Below are positions 24,430 through 32,487 of a stretch of DNA of 42,358 nucleotides, in pieces (within the stretch, counting starts at the first letter, position 1; every line of letters starts with the position of its first letter). Source of the stretch: JBMYXZ01 sp049608925. GTDB lineage: Bacteria > Pseudomonadota > Alphaproteobacteria > JAGOMX01. The notes below the pieces were generated by a model. That model made no database searches and was not told the origin of the DNA. It worked only from the letters and a program-made list of their open reading frames with translations. Both the position numbers and the translations under genes were made by a program. The stretch is from positions 1 through 42,358 of the forward strand of contig JBMYXZ010000003.1 of the NCBI GenBank assembly GCA_049608925.1. Reading direction: 5' to 3'.

Positions 24430-24547
24430 TAGAGGTCCAAGTATGCTTTGTGTAAACCCATGATCCGCAATATCGCACAGGCAAGTATTTGGGCCTTACA
24501 TGGACAGCCAAAGGCTAGAGCAACCCTAGACAGAAAGAAGCACTCTG

Positions 24548-25462
24548 ATGCCCGTTGAAACACTTCACAAAAATGAAACTAAATTGAGTATAGAGATCAT
24601 CAGGGAACTGCTAAATGACCAATTTCCTGATTGGGCAGACCTGTCTATAAAACCACTAAGCCACCAGGGGACAGACAACGTGATGCTGAAGCTTGGTAAC
24701 GACAAAATCATCAGGCTGCCTCGAACTCAACGATCCGAGGCCAGCCTTATCAAAGAATGCCTATGGCTGCCAATTATTGGTGATCGCCTATCGATCCAGA
24801 TACCCCATATCATAGGTAACGGTCAGCCCAGCAAAGAATATCCCTACCAATGGGCCATTGTGAACTTCCTGCAGGGAAGCAGCCCGTCCGATAACAATCC
24901 ATTAGACCTGGCCCAAGCCGCCATTGACCTTAGCCGCGTGAGAAAAGAATTACAGAGCGTTGATACCACAGACGCCCCATTATGCAGCCGAAAGTACCCA
25001 AGCATCATTCATGATGCGGAAACAAGCCCCCTAATACCGGCATTATCTGATACATTTGATAGTGCACAGATCACCAAATTGTGGGAAGCAGCTCTGGACC
25101 TTGCGCCGTGGCAAGGCAATCCCGTATGGCTTCACGGAGACATCCACACGGGTAACCTTCTGGTCCAAGATGGCGCAATCACCGGAATCATTGACTTTGG
25201 TATGTCTGGGATAGGAGATCCTGCCTGTGACTTGATGGTGGCGTGGACACTTTTTACCAAAGACACTCGCCAGATATTTCATGATGCCGTCGCTCCAGAT
25301 CAGGCCACCTGGAACCGCGCAAAAGCCTACGCCCTTCATTTTGGTATCATGGCCTATTCCTATTACAAGGATCGAGATCCTTTTGTAGCAAATATTGCAA
25401 AAAACACCCTTGGGGAAGTCATTAATGATTCAAGTGATGAATATTCGGGTATAATTGGGTAA
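24548..25462 (+). CDS. Aminoglycoside phosphotransferase family kinase
   Basis: A 304-residue protein with the eukaryotic-like kinase fold of the APH family. The N-lobe has DNVMLKLGNDKIIRLPR; the catalytic loop is VWLHGDIHTGNLLV (Asp near residue 197), and the metal-binding motif IIDFGMSGIGDPACDLMVAW follows. Such proteins may phosphorylate aminoglycosides, but many act on other small molecules, so resistance should not be assumed. The combination of WLHGD and GDPACDL is common in chromosomal environmental members. It follows DUF5946 and precedes tRNA-Lys on the other strand. Confidence 0.85.
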   Translation: MPVETLHKNETKLSIEIIRELLNDQFPDWADLSIKPLSHQGTDNVMLKLGNDKIIRLPRTQRSEASLIKECLWLPIIGDRLSIQIPHIIGNGQPSKEYPYQWAIVNFLQGSSPSDNNPLDLAQAAIDLSRVRKELQSVDTTDAPLCSRKYPSIIHDAETSPLIPALSDTFDSAQITKLWEAALDLAPWQGNPVWLHGDIHTGNLLVQDGAITGIIDFGMSGIGDPACDLMVAWTLFTKDTRQIFHDAVAPDQATWNRAKAYALHFGIMAYSYYKDRDPFVANIAKNTLGEVINDSSDEYSGIIG

Positions 25463-25588
25463 TTATGCGGGTAAGCACGGCAAAGGCCGTTCAACATGGT
25501 ATGGTTTTCCGAACTAGATACTCACTCAACTGTTTCCAGTGACACGGAAGCTTAAAATGAAAATAGTCTAGAATTCTTACTGGGAAGG

Positions 25589-25664
25589 TGGTGGGCGCTA
25601 CAGGATTCGAACCTGTGACCCTCTGATTAAAAGTCAGATGCTCTACCAACTGAGCTAAGCGCCC
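25589..25664 (-). tRNA. tRNA-Lys (anticodon UUU)
   Basis: The 76-nt cloverleaf on the minus strand has acceptor arms GGGCGCT / AGCGCCC, the D-arm AGCTCAGTTGGTAGAGCA, an anticodon arm with loop CTTTTAA (anticodon TTT), and the T-loop GGTTCGAATCC. The discriminator is A, and CCA is encoded at 25589-25591. It reads AAA and AAG codons. A promoter-like pair lies just upstream. Confidence 0.97.
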
Positions 25665-25680
25665 CAAAAAGATACCTCCC

Positions 25681-25709
25681 AACATAGTGATTTTCGGCGA
25701 TTTGGTCAA
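25681..25709 (-). promoter_or_regulatory. Predicted promoter of tRNA-Lys
   Basis: On the minus strand TTGACC (25709-25704) and TATGTT (25686-25681) are 17 bp apart. The -10 box ends 17 bp before the tRNA 5' end, leaving a short leader of about 10 nt for processing. The fit to the sigma-70 layout is good for -35 and moderate for -10. Confidence 0.6.
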
Positions 25710-25800
25710 CACATCTGTGTAATTTTTTCACATTTTTCCTTTAGTCCCACAAATTTCCGTTTATTATAAATATGTTGATAGCAAGCTGAGGGAGGCAATT

Positions 25801-26709
25801 GTGCAATCATTTTCAAAAGGGGTAATCCTTGCAGGGGGCAGTGGCACCCGCATGTACCCATCTACAGTTGTGGTCAACAAGCACTTGCTGCCCGTTTATG
25901 ACAAACCCCTGATATATTATCCGCTGACCACGCTGATGCTGATGGGTTTACGCGAGATCATGATCGTCACAAATCCCGAATTCATCGAGCAGTTCAGGCA
26001 AATCCTTGGCACCGGTGAACAATGGGGCATTAAATTGCATTATCAAGCGCAAAGCGCTCCTAATGGCCTGGCCCACGCTTTTTTGGCTGCGGAAGAATTT
26101 GTGGGCAACGACCCGTGCGCCGTAATTCTAGGAGACAACGTCTACCACGGCCATGGACTGTCCCCTTTTCTGTTCAACGCTATGTCTGCGAATAAGGGCG
26201 CCACAATATTTGGCTATCGCGTGCAGGATGCCAGGCGCTATGGCGTTGTCGATTTTGATCGCAAAATGCAAGTGACGTCTCTGGAAGAAAAGCCCGAAAA
26301 CCCGAAAACCAACATTGCTGTTACAGGGCTGTATCTATACGATGGCACCGCTGCCCAACGTGCAAAAGATTTAAAGCCCTCAGCACGGGGGGAATATGAA
26401 ATTACGGATCTGAACAATAGCTATTTAGCGGATCAGTCCCTCTCACTAAACATCATCGAGCGTGGATATGCTTGGTTTGATGCTGGAACACCTGAATCTC
26501 TGCTGGTTGTCAGCGAATATGTGGAAACGCTTGCGTCGCGGCAGGGCAACAAAACCGCCTGCCCAGAAGAAATCGCCTATCGCACGGGCAATATTACACT
26601 GGATCAACTGCAGGGTCTGGTTACCAATATGCCTGCTTCCGATTATCGCAGTTACTTAGAGCAACTTGTGCACGAAGAAGCCTATAAGCTGGACAGGAGT
26701 GCTGCATGA
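25801..26709 (+). CDS. rfbA: Glucose-1-phosphate thymidylyltransferase
   Basis: Makes dTDP-glucose from dTTP and glucose-1-phosphate, the first step towards dTDP-deoxysugars of surface polysaccharide. The 302-residue product starts KGVILAGGSGTRMYPST (nucleotide-binding loop), followed by NKHLLPVYDKPLIYYPL and the metal-binding region VILGDNVYHGHG. The start is GTG at 25801, preceded by GAGGGAGG. The stop overlaps the rfbB start by 4 bp (ATGA). rfbC and rfbD are not in the window. Confidence 0.95.
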   Translation: MQSFSKGVILAGGSGTRMYPSTVVVNKHLLPVYDKPLIYYPLTTLMLMGLREIMIVTNPEFIEQFRQILGTGEQWGIKLHYQAQSAPNGLAHAFLAAEEFVGNDPCAVILGDNVYHGHGLSPFLFNAMSANKGATIFGYRVQDARRYGVVDFDRKMQVTSLEEKPENPKTNIAVTGLYLYDGTAAQRAKDLKPSARGEYEITDLNNSYLADQSLSLNIIERGYAWFDAGTPESLLVVSEYVETLASRQGNKTACPEEIAYRTGNITLDQLQGLVTNMPASDYRSYLEQLVHEEAYKLDRSAA

Positions 26710-27707
26710 CGACGCACCTAATCACCGGAGGCGCCGGCTTCATCGGCAGTCACTATTGCCATTATTGGGCAGCGAAATATCCTCAAGATCAGCTGATCGT
26801 ACTTGATAAGCTTACCTATGCTGGACGCTTGGAAAATCTGACCAGCCTAATCAACCAAGGCACGATAACGTTCATAAAAGGAGATATTTGCGACCGAGAA
26901 CTGCTGGCGGAAATATTTGAAAAGCACACAATAGATCAAGTCGTGCACTTTGCTGCGGAATCACACGTAGACCGATCCATTGATGATGCGGATGCCTTCA
27001 TCAAAACCAATGTCTTGGGCACGCAATGCTTACTGGATGCAGCGCGTGCACATAATACCCGTTTTCATCATGTCTCAACCGACGAAGTCTATGGCGCATT
27101 GGGACTGGAAGATCCACCTTTTGCTGAAGGCGCTCCCTATCGCCCCAATTCTCCCTACTCAGCCAGCAAAGCGGCCAGCAATCATCTAGCACGGGCTTAT
27201 CATGTAACTTATGGCTTGCCGGTGACCATCAGCAACTGTTCCAATAATTATGGCTTCCGACAACATGAAGAAAAGCTGATACCCAAGACTATTCACTGCG
27301 TGTTAGAGGGAAAGCCAATTCCTCTGTATGGAGACGGCAAGCATGTACGCGATTGGCTGCACGTCGATGATCATTGCCGGGCGATTGACGCCATTGTCTC
27401 AAGCCCTGAAGCAACGGGAGAATATAACATTGCAGGACACGAGGAGATTCCAAACGTCCAAATCGTCGAGACTATTTGTAAATACATTGAAGAAAAATAC
27501 TCTTTTCCCAACATCCCCAAACCAGCTACAAGCTTGATTACTCCTGTGAAAGATAGGCTAGGTCACGACCGGCGGTATGCGCTGGAGACCCCGCGCATAG
27601 AAAATCAGCTGGGATTTAGGCCTGCGATATCATTCGAAGATGGCATTAAAGAAACGATCGATCAGGTTATTGCCAAGCGCTTAAGCACTGCTTCCGAGCA
27701 ACTCTGA
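26706..27707 (+). CDS. rfbB: dTDP-glucose 4,6-dehydratase
   Basis: Converts dTDP-glucose to dTDP-4-keto-6-deoxyglucose with bound NAD. The 333-residue extended SDR has GGAGFIGSH near the N-terminus, the catalytic STDEVYG (Asp-Glu pair), YSASKAASNHL (Tyr and Lys of Y-x3-K), and the substrate region NCSNNYGFRQHEEKLIPK. It overlaps rfbA by 4 bp. Its last 27 bp overlap the end of hemW on the other strand. The final sugar made depends on enzymes encoded elsewhere. Confidence 0.95.
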   Translation: MTTHLITGGAGFIGSHYCHYWAAKYPQDQLIVLDKLTYAGRLENLTSLINQGTITFIKGDICDRELLAEIFEKHTIDQVVHFAAESHVDRSIDDADAFIKTNVLGTQCLLDAARAHNTRFHHVSTDEVYGALGLEDPPFAEGAPYRPNSPYSASKAASNHLARAYHVTYGLPVTISNCSNNYGFRQHEEKLIPKTIHCVLEGKPIPLYGDGKHVRDWLHVDDHCRAIDAIVSSPEATGEYNIAGHEEIPNVQIVETICKYIEEKYSFPNIPKPATSLITPVKDRLGHDRRYALETPRIENQLGFRPAISFEDGIKETIDQVIAKRLSTASEQL

Positions 27708-28823
27708 CAGGACTGCGTTCAAGCATTGACGGCCCTTATTGGTGGCGGACACACCGTCGCCCTCATAGTGCAAAAAACCACCCGCAACAAGGGACTTAAA
27801 TGTCGGCAACAACTGCACGCGCTTTGCTGTATCCCCCGCCACCCCTTCGGTTAGGCGCAGGCCCATCATCACTGCTTCTTCAAACGCCTCGACACCGGAA
27901 AGCTCCAGGGCTTCTTGCAAACCATGGCCACGGGTGGCCACGTTGTCCAGCCATGTTTGCGGAGCGCGGTAGTTCTTTTGTGCCCGGCCAAGCAACCGCC
28001 CGTGGGCTCCTGGCCCAATCCCCAGATAGTCCTGATAGCGCCAATAAACCAGGTTGTGCTGACATTCTTGCCCTGGACGGGCATGGTTAGACACTTCATA
28101 GGCGGGCATGCCGGCTGCTTCCATAACTTCTTGCGTGGTTTCATACAGGCCGGCGCCACTGTCTTGATCCGGTATTTGAAAATCACCTCGCTGATATTGC
28201 GTATGAAATGCCGTGCCTGGCTCGATCGTCAATTGGTAAAGCGACATATGATCACGCACCAATGGCAGAGCCTCCCTAAGCTCTTGCCCCCATTGTTGTG
28301 GTGTTTGATCGGGGCGAGCATAAATCAGATCAAAAGAATACCGATCAAAAGTTTGCGCTGCGGTCTCTATGGCCTTGATTGCTTCCCCTCGGTCGTGCGC
28401 ACGGCCCAAGAACTTTAAAGCTTCGGGGTATAACGACTGAATCCCCAGTGAAACGCGATTCACCCCTGCTGCACGAAAACTTTGGAACTTTTCGACTTCC
28501 ACCGAATTAGGATTTGCTTCCAATGTTATTTCAACATCTTCTGCACAGGTGAACAAGCCCTGAATATCCTCAATAACCTGTTCAACGGTGGAGGGATCCA
28601 TCAAGGAGGGCGTGCCACCCCCAAAGAACACACTAATCACCTGATGATCCGTGCAAGATTCTGCCCAATGCTGCAGCTCGCGGCGATAGGCCGTACGCCA
28701 CTGATCATGGTCAATCGTCTGTGCTACATGACTGTTAAAGTCACAATAAGGGCACTTTGAAATGCAATAAGGCCAATGGACATAAAGGCCCAGAGGCTTT
28801 CTTACGACGCTTTCTGCTGACAT
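27681..28823 (-). CDS. hemW: Radical SAM heme chaperone HemW
   Basis: A 380-residue radical SAM protein. The 4Fe-4S motif is C-I-S-K-C-P-Y-C in HWPYCISKCPYCDFN near residue 20; SVFFGGGTPSLM is the following glycine motif, and QHNLVYWRYQDYLGIGPGAH is the HNxxYW element that separates HemW from oxygen-independent coproporphyrinogen oxidase (HemN). HemW binds heme and passes it to client proteins. The 380-residue length fits HemW; HemN is longer. The start lies 22 bp inside rdgB, and hemW is the last gene of rph-rdgB-hemW. Confidence 0.93.
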   Translation of the reverse strand: MSAESVVRKPLGLYVHWPYCISKCPYCDFNSHVAQTIDHDQWRTAYRRELQHWAESCTDHQVISVFFGGGTPSLMDPSTVEQVIEDIQGLFTCAEDVEITLEANPNSVEVEKFQSFRAAGVNRVSLGIQSLYPEALKFLGRAHDRGEAIKAIETAAQTFDRYSFDLIYARPDQTPQQWGQELREALPLVRDHMSLYQLTIEPGTAFHTQYQRGDFQIPDQDSGAGLYETTQEVMEAAGMPAYEVSNHARPGQECQHNLVYWRYQDYLGIGPGAHGRLLGRAQKNYRAPQTWLDNVATRGHGLQEALELSGVEAFEEAVMMGLRLTEGVAGDTAKRVQLLPTFKSLVAGGFLHYEGDGVSATNKGRQCLNAVLSELLGSSA

Positions 28824-29401
28824 GCTTTTACTATAGCCTCGATGGCCCGGCTTCGGTGAGAATGTGCCAGCTTAATCTTGCTGGTCTCGGACAGCTCAGC
28901 ATAAGTTTGGTCATACCCTTCCGGCACAAAAATCGGATCATATCCAAACCCTACTTTGCCGCGCGGAGGAAAGCTTAAATGGCCATCAATGCGCCCTTCA
29001 TAAAACTGCACATCCTGGCCAGGCAGCTTCAAGGCCATCATACAAATGAAATAGCAAGCGTGATCTTTACCTTGCAGCAGTTCTTCAAGCTTGGCAAAAG
29101 CCTGAGGATAGCCGCCCTGCTCCATTGCCCAAGGATTGGTATCTACCCCCGGCATGCCGCCAAGCGCTGGAATAACCAGCCCAGAGTCATCTGCCAAGGT
29201 TGGCATATTTGTCTCAGCGAATCCATGCTCGGCCTTAATTGCGGCGTTATCTTCAAACGTATTGCCAGTCTCTTCCACAGTAGAAATCTCAAGCTCTTTT
29301 ACCGATAGCACCTCTAGATCAAGAGGCGCCAAAAGCAACTTCATCTCGGCAATCTTATGATCATTATGGCTAGCGAGAACTAGTTTCGAGCCAATCTGCA
29401 T
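28802..29401 (-). CDS. rdgB: Non-canonical purine NTP pyrophosphatase (RdgB/HAM1)
   Basis: Removes ITP, XTP and dITP from the nucleotide pool. The 199-residue protein has KLVLASHNDHKIAEMK at the start, TGNTFEDNAAIKA, the catalytic LADDSGL, GFGYDPIFVPEG, and SHRSRA near the end, all family signatures. The usual PGVYSARxAG after LADDSGL reads PGVDTNPWAMEQGG, a small deviation in a substrate-side loop. It starts 1 bp after the rph stop and overlaps hemW by 22 bp, the usual alphaproteobacterial order. Confidence 0.94.
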   Translation of the reverse strand: MQIGSKLVLASHNDHKIAEMKLLLAPLDLEVLSVKELEISTVEETGNTFEDNAAIKAEHGFAETNMPTLADDSGLVIPALGGMPGVDTNPWAMEQGGYPQAFAKLEELLQGKDHACYFICMMALKLPGQDVQFYEGRIDGHLSFPPRGKVGFGYDPIFVPEGYDQTYAELSETSKIKLAHSHRSRAIEAIVKACQQKAS

Positions 29402-29402
29402 G

Positions 29403-30131
29403 TTATTTGCTCCGCGCTTTTACCAGTGCTTTGTCTTGCAGACTTGTAATTATCTCGACACCTTCTTTGGCCAGATCAAACAAGGCCTGAAAGTGCTCGC
29501 CTTTCATCGGCAGTTCTTCACCGGTTGCTTGGATTTCAACAATTCCCATATCACCGGTCAGGACAAAGTTCGCATCAGCGGCGGCGTTGCTATCCTCTGG
29601 ATAGTCAAGATCCAGAACCGGCACTTGGTTGAACACGCCACAAGAAACAGCCGCTACCTGGTTTAAGATAGGGAAAGTCTCGAACTTTCCTTGGTCTTGT
29701 ATTCTTTTACAAGCCAAAAACAAAGCTACATAGCTGCCAGAAATTGCAGCCGTACGCGTACCGCCATCAGCTTGCAACACATCACAATCAATGCGAATTT
29801 GGCGCTCACCAAGAGCGCGCAAGTTCGTGATTGATCGCAAGGATCTGCCAATCAAACGCTGAATTTCTTGTGTTCTGCCAGACTGTTTACCTCTGCTGGC
29901 TTCACGATCAGTACGCTGAGCCGTTGCGCGTGGAAGCATGCCATATTCAGCAGTGATCCAACCTTTACCAGAATCGCGCATGAAGATTGGCACGCGTTCT
30001 TCCACTGTGGCATTACATAATACATGGGTATTGCCAAACTTTACTAAGCATGACCCCTCTGCATGGGGCGTAAAGCCAGTTTCAAATGATATATCACGAA
30101 GTTGATTGGGGGCTCGACCAGACGGACGCAT
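29403..30131 (-). CDS. rph: Ribonuclease PH
   Basis: A phosphate-dependent 3'-5' exoribonuclease that trims tRNA 3' ends. The 242-residue product opens with RPSGRAPNQLRDISFETGFT, has GWITAEYGMLPRAT, RTDREASRGKQSGRTQEIQRLIGRS and RIDCDVLQADGGTRTAAISG, all diagnostic of the RNase PH fold and its phosphate site. It is the first gene of rph-rdgB-hemW on the minus strand and diverges from grpE with 127 bp between. In many relatives hrcA lies in that gap. Confidence 0.96.
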   Translation of the reverse strand: MRPSGRAPNQLRDISFETGFTPHAEGSCLVKFGNTHVLCNATVEERVPIFMRDSGKGWITAEYGMLPRATAQRTDREASRGKQSGRTQEIQRLIGRSLRSITNLRALGERQIRIDCDVLQADGGTRTAAISGSYVALFLACKRIQDQGKFETFPILNQVAAVSCGVFNQVPVLDLDYPEDSNAAADANFVLTGDMGIVEIQATGEELPMKGEHFQALFDLAKEGVEIITSLQDKALVKARSK

Positions 30132-30197
30132 AGCACAAAAAATCCTTATTTATTACTGTGGTAAAACATTTACACGATTCCGTAACAGAAAGAAAGT

Positions 30198-30225
30198 CTT
30201 GAATTAAGCGGTCATCATGTTACAT
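30198..30225 (+). promoter_or_regulatory. Weak heat-shock-like promoter candidate for grpE
   Basis: CTTG (30198-30201) is followed after 17 bp by GTTACAT (30219-30225), which partly matches the alphaproteobacterial sigma-32 pattern CTTG-N17/18-CYTATNT (4 of 6 fixed positions in the -10). A sigma-70 reading (TTGAAT with TACATA) is about as good. No CIRCE repeat (TTAGCACTC-N9-GAGTGCTAA) is seen. Confidence 0.25.
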
Positions 30226-30258
30226 AAGCTATAAGAGATAATTTTCACGAGGCCAAAG

Positions 30259-30813
30259 ATGATGGAAGAAATGAAAGCACAAGACGACATTCTAGAAAAT
30301 GAAGAAGCGCTTGAAGATGACGAACAGCCCGAAGAAAACGACGTTGATTCTGAAATCAAAGAGATAAAAGATCAGCTACTGCGCTCGCTTGCCGAGGCTG
30401 AAAACGTACGTCGTCGTGCAGCTCGTGAAAAAGAGGATGCTCTTAAATATGCGATCACGCAATTTGCGCGTGACCTGCTTCCTGTATCAGACAACCTGCG
30501 CCGTGCGATTGAATCCATGCCAGAGGAAAGCCGCGAAGGCCTGTCGAAAGAGGTTCTGTCTTTTATCGATGGCGTTGTCATGACAGAAAAAGAGCTGCTG
30601 ACTGCTTTTGAAAAACATGGCATCGAGAAGATCCATGAAACAGGTGTTGAATTTGATCACGAGCAGCATCAAGCCATGTTTGAAATTGAAACAAATGAGC
30701 ATGCGCCTGGAACTATCGTTGAAATGATGCAGGCAGGCTACAAGCTGAAAGACCGCTTGCTGCGCCCAGCAATGGTTGGCGTTGCCAAAGCGCAAGCCAA
30801 CCCTGAATCATAA
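30259..30813 (+). CDS. grpE: Nucleotide exchange factor GrpE
   Basis: Exchanges ADP on DnaK during chaperone cycling. The 184-residue protein has an acidic N-terminal stretch (residues 1-35), a long coiled coil with LLRSLAEAENVRRRAAREKEDA, FARDLLPVSDNLRRAIE, and the C-terminal beta-wing with GIEKIHETGVEFDHEQHQAMF and GTIVEMMQAGYKLKDRLLRPAMV, the GrpE signature. Two ATG codons stand in tandem at 30259 and 30262; GAGG lies upstream. dnaK and dnaJ are not in this window. Confidence 0.96.
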   Translation: MMEEMKAQDDILENEEALEDDEQPEENDVDSEIKEIKDQLLRSLAEAENVRRRAAREKEDALKYAITQFARDLLPVSDNLRRAIESMPEESREGLSKEVLSFIDGVVMTEKELLTAFEKHGIEKIHETGVEFDHEQHQAMFEIETNEHAPGTIVEMMQAGYKLKDRLLRPAMVGVAKAQANPES

Positions 30814-30838
30814 GTTAAGGCACTTTACCCCCTGGAAT

Positions 30839-31495
30839 TTAGGAATAGATGCTTCTAAATTTCTTTTTGTCTTCTGCTGATTGCATCTGTTTTCCCTGCT
30901 GCTTTATGTTATCGGTATACCAGCGAACAACATAACGCAGCAGTTCATCTTGATTGTCGAATAAATCTAGATCCTGCACTCCATGCTCGCGGCATTCTGC
31001 AGGATTGAATAACAACGTGAAATGTAATACGGCATGTTTGTGCTGGAAAGGGCATTCAGTCAAAACCATTTCATCTACCCCTTTAAAGGAAACAATATCT
31101 CGGTTTTTCTTTTGCTCGGGATCGGCTAGTTTGCCGTCCAAAATTATAGATTGTAAATTCTTCAACTCGTCGGTTAAGTCGCTTTCATCGGACCAATCAT
31201 CATTTGCAGCACCTGCGGCATGATAGTCATCTACCTGCTGCTTTATCCGCTTCATCATAATTTTCCAGGCTTTTATATCGCTATCTAGATAGGCAATATT
31301 TGTAAAGTGTAGCTTGCTGGTGTTTTGCGGTACGTTATCAACTTGCAGCCCAAGAAGGCCAATATTTCCCTCCTTAAACTTTGTCTGAAAGGAAAAAGAT
31401 TTTTTAAAAACGTCTTCGTCGTATTTGAAACTGCTGGCGTATGAGGCTGCCAGAGATGAAAGCCCTAAAAGGATTGCACAGAACATTATTCTCAT
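30839..31495 (-). CDS. Secreted protein of unknown function (218 aa)
   Basis: Residues 1-20 are a signal peptide (MRIMFCAILLGLSSLAASYA), so the product is exported. The mature part is polar, with many Lys and Asp residues (FKYDEDVFKKSFSFQTKF, QQVDDYHAAGAANDDWSD) and one cysteine pair (ECPFQHKHAVLHF and NPAECREHG) that could form a disulfide. No domain is recognised. It is convergent with grpE (25-bp gap) and downstream of the small membrane peptide on the same strand. It resembles the other exported orphans here only in general style. Confidence 0.75.
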   Translation of the reverse strand: MRIMFCAILLGLSSLAASYASSFKYDEDVFKKSFSFQTKFKEGNIGLLGLQVDNVPQNTSKLHFTNIAYLDSDIKAWKIMMKRIKQQVDDYHAAGAANDDWSDESDLTDELKNLQSIILDGKLADPEQKKNRDIVSFKGVDEMVLTECPFQHKHAVLHFTLLFNPAECREHGVQDLDLFDNQDELLRYVVRWYTDNIKQQGKQMQSAEDKKKFRSIYS

Positions 31496-31537
31496 TATTT
31501 CCCCCGTTCTTTGTGTCCAGGGGTATTACAGCCCAGA

Positions 31538-31566
31538 AGGTCATAAGAATTGGTATCTTATGACCT
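31538..31566. repeat. 11-bp perfect inverted repeat with 7-nt loop
   Basis: AGGTCATAAGA (31538-31548) and TCTTATGACCT (31556-31566) are exact reverse complements separated by 7 nt. It lies between the small membrane peptide gene and the secreted-protein gene, both on the minus strand. No T-run follows on either strand, so it may be an operator or a weak, non-canonical terminator. A function is not established. Confidence 0.5.
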
Positions 31567-31605
31567 AATTATGGTTAATGAGTTCGTATACAGATGGTTA
31601 ATGGC

Positions 31606-31746
31606 TTACTTTACGAATTGATCTGTTGAAAATACCTTCGTAACCTCGACCGTTGGGGCAGGAATACCCCATTTTGCTAATGCAATTGCACCACAAATTA
31701 TGCCTAAAAACACCAATCCCCACAAAATTTTCACTGTTGTGGCCAT
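31606..31746 (-). CDS. Small single-pass membrane protein (46 aa)
   Basis: Starts at ATG 31746 with GAGGGAG 11 bp upstream; the longer in-frame start at 31806 adds unrelated residues without a ribosome site. The product has one transmembrane helix (VKILWGLVFLGIICGAIALA, about residues 5-24) and a short tail with IPAPTVEVTKVFSTDQF. The IPAPTxxVxKVxxxxxF tail resembles tiny membrane proteins I recall near aroK in other alphaproteobacteria, with a similar W-D-IPAPT segment. Here it is divergent from aroK. No function is known. Confidence 0.6.
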   Translation of the reverse strand: MATTVKILWGLVFLGIICGAIALAKWGIPAPTVEVTKVFSTDQFVK

Positions 31747-31799
31747 TTTTTCACTACTCCCTCTTGCATCCTGCGTTAAACGTAGTAGATTAAGTATGT

Positions 31800-31823
31800 G
31801 AGACAATATTATATATTTGTCTC
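31800..31823. promoter_or_regulatory. Inverted repeat GAGACAA/TTGTCTC upstream of aroK
   Basis: GAGACAA (31800-31806) and TTGTCTC (31817-31823) are exact inverted repeats around a 10-bp AT-only core (TATTATATAT), in the divergent region between the small membrane peptide and aroK. The size and AT core are typical of an operator that overlaps a -10 box. The binding protein is unknown. Confidence 0.35.
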
Positions 31824-31911
31824 GTACCCTGCAATCTATTTCACATGCAATGTGATAGAATGCAAGGGGTGTTCATGTTTTTTGTATGCAACAACACATA
31901 TACTGGAAAAG

Positions 31912-32487
31912 ATGCGAGATTTTGAAAATTCGATACCTAGAACTATTGTCCTGATTGGGATGATGGGCGTTGGCAAGACGAGTATTGGTAGGAAACTAGC
32001 CAAGCGCCTGGATGTTGAATTCAAAGACTCTGATCAGGCAGTGGAAGATGCTGCTAAATGTACGATCGCAGATATCTTTGAAATCTATGGTGAAAAAGCC
32101 TTTAGAGATGTTGAATATCGGGTTATCTCTCGCCTTTTGGGGGAGAAAGTCCACGTATTAGCAACTGGGGGATCTGCTTTTGCCGATCCAGAAACCCAGA
32201 AACTGATTAAGGAGCGTGGTATTTCAATCTGGCTAAAGGCCGATTACGAAACACTACTGCCGCGTATTGAACGCCGAGACCACAGACCACAATTTGGTGA
32301 TGGTGATGTTGGGGAACAGCTACAAGAGCTTATAGACAAGTACTCTCCGCATTATGACAAAGCTGATATCAAGGTTGATTGTAACGACACGTCTCCCGAA
32401 GCAACGGCGAATAAAATCATTCTAGAGCTAAATCGCTTTGTCTCGAAAATACAGTCCAGTGGGGGACAGAAAATCCACCATGTCTAA
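31912..32487 (+). CDS. aroK: Shikimate kinase
   Basis: Phosphorylates shikimate on the way to chorismate. The 191-residue product has Walker A GMMGVGKT (16-23) in VLIGMMGVGKTSIGRKLA, the shikimate-binding DSD-type motif FKDSDQAVE, the GGSAF loop in LATGGSAFADP and a lid with RIERRDHRPQF. I choose ATG 31912 over the upstream frame start at 31798, whose residues do not fit the family. aroB, its usual neighbour, is absent; instead the stop overlaps the udg start by 8 bp. Confidence 0.93.
   Translation: MRDFENSIPRTIVLIGMMGVGKTSIGRKLAKRLDVEFKDSDQAVEDAAKCTIADIFEIYGEKAFRDVEYRVISRLLGEKVHVLATGGSAFADPETQKLIKERGISIWLKADYETLLPRIERRDHRPQFGDGDVGEQLQELIDKYSPHYDKADIKVDCNDTSPEATANKIILELNRFVSKIQSSGGQKIHHV

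Noticed and set aside
24548..25462. Antibiotic resistance gene
   Set aside because: The fold matches the APH family, but nothing in the sequence shows aminoglycoside specificity; many chromosomal members act on other substrates.
25491..25712. 73-codon minus-strand ORF containing LAQLVEHLTFNQRVTGSNP
   Set aside because: It is the translation of tRNA-Lys, a well-known artefact.
27681..28823. Oxygen-independent coproporphyrinogen oxidase HemN
   Set aside because: The length of 380 residues and the HNxxYW motif indicate HemW.
31538..31566. Rho-independent terminator
   Set aside because: The stem is good but no T-run follows on either strand.
31798..31911. Longer AroK N-terminus
   Set aside because: The extra 38 residues are Cys- and Tyr-rich, unlike shikimate kinases, and overlap an operator-like inverted repeat.
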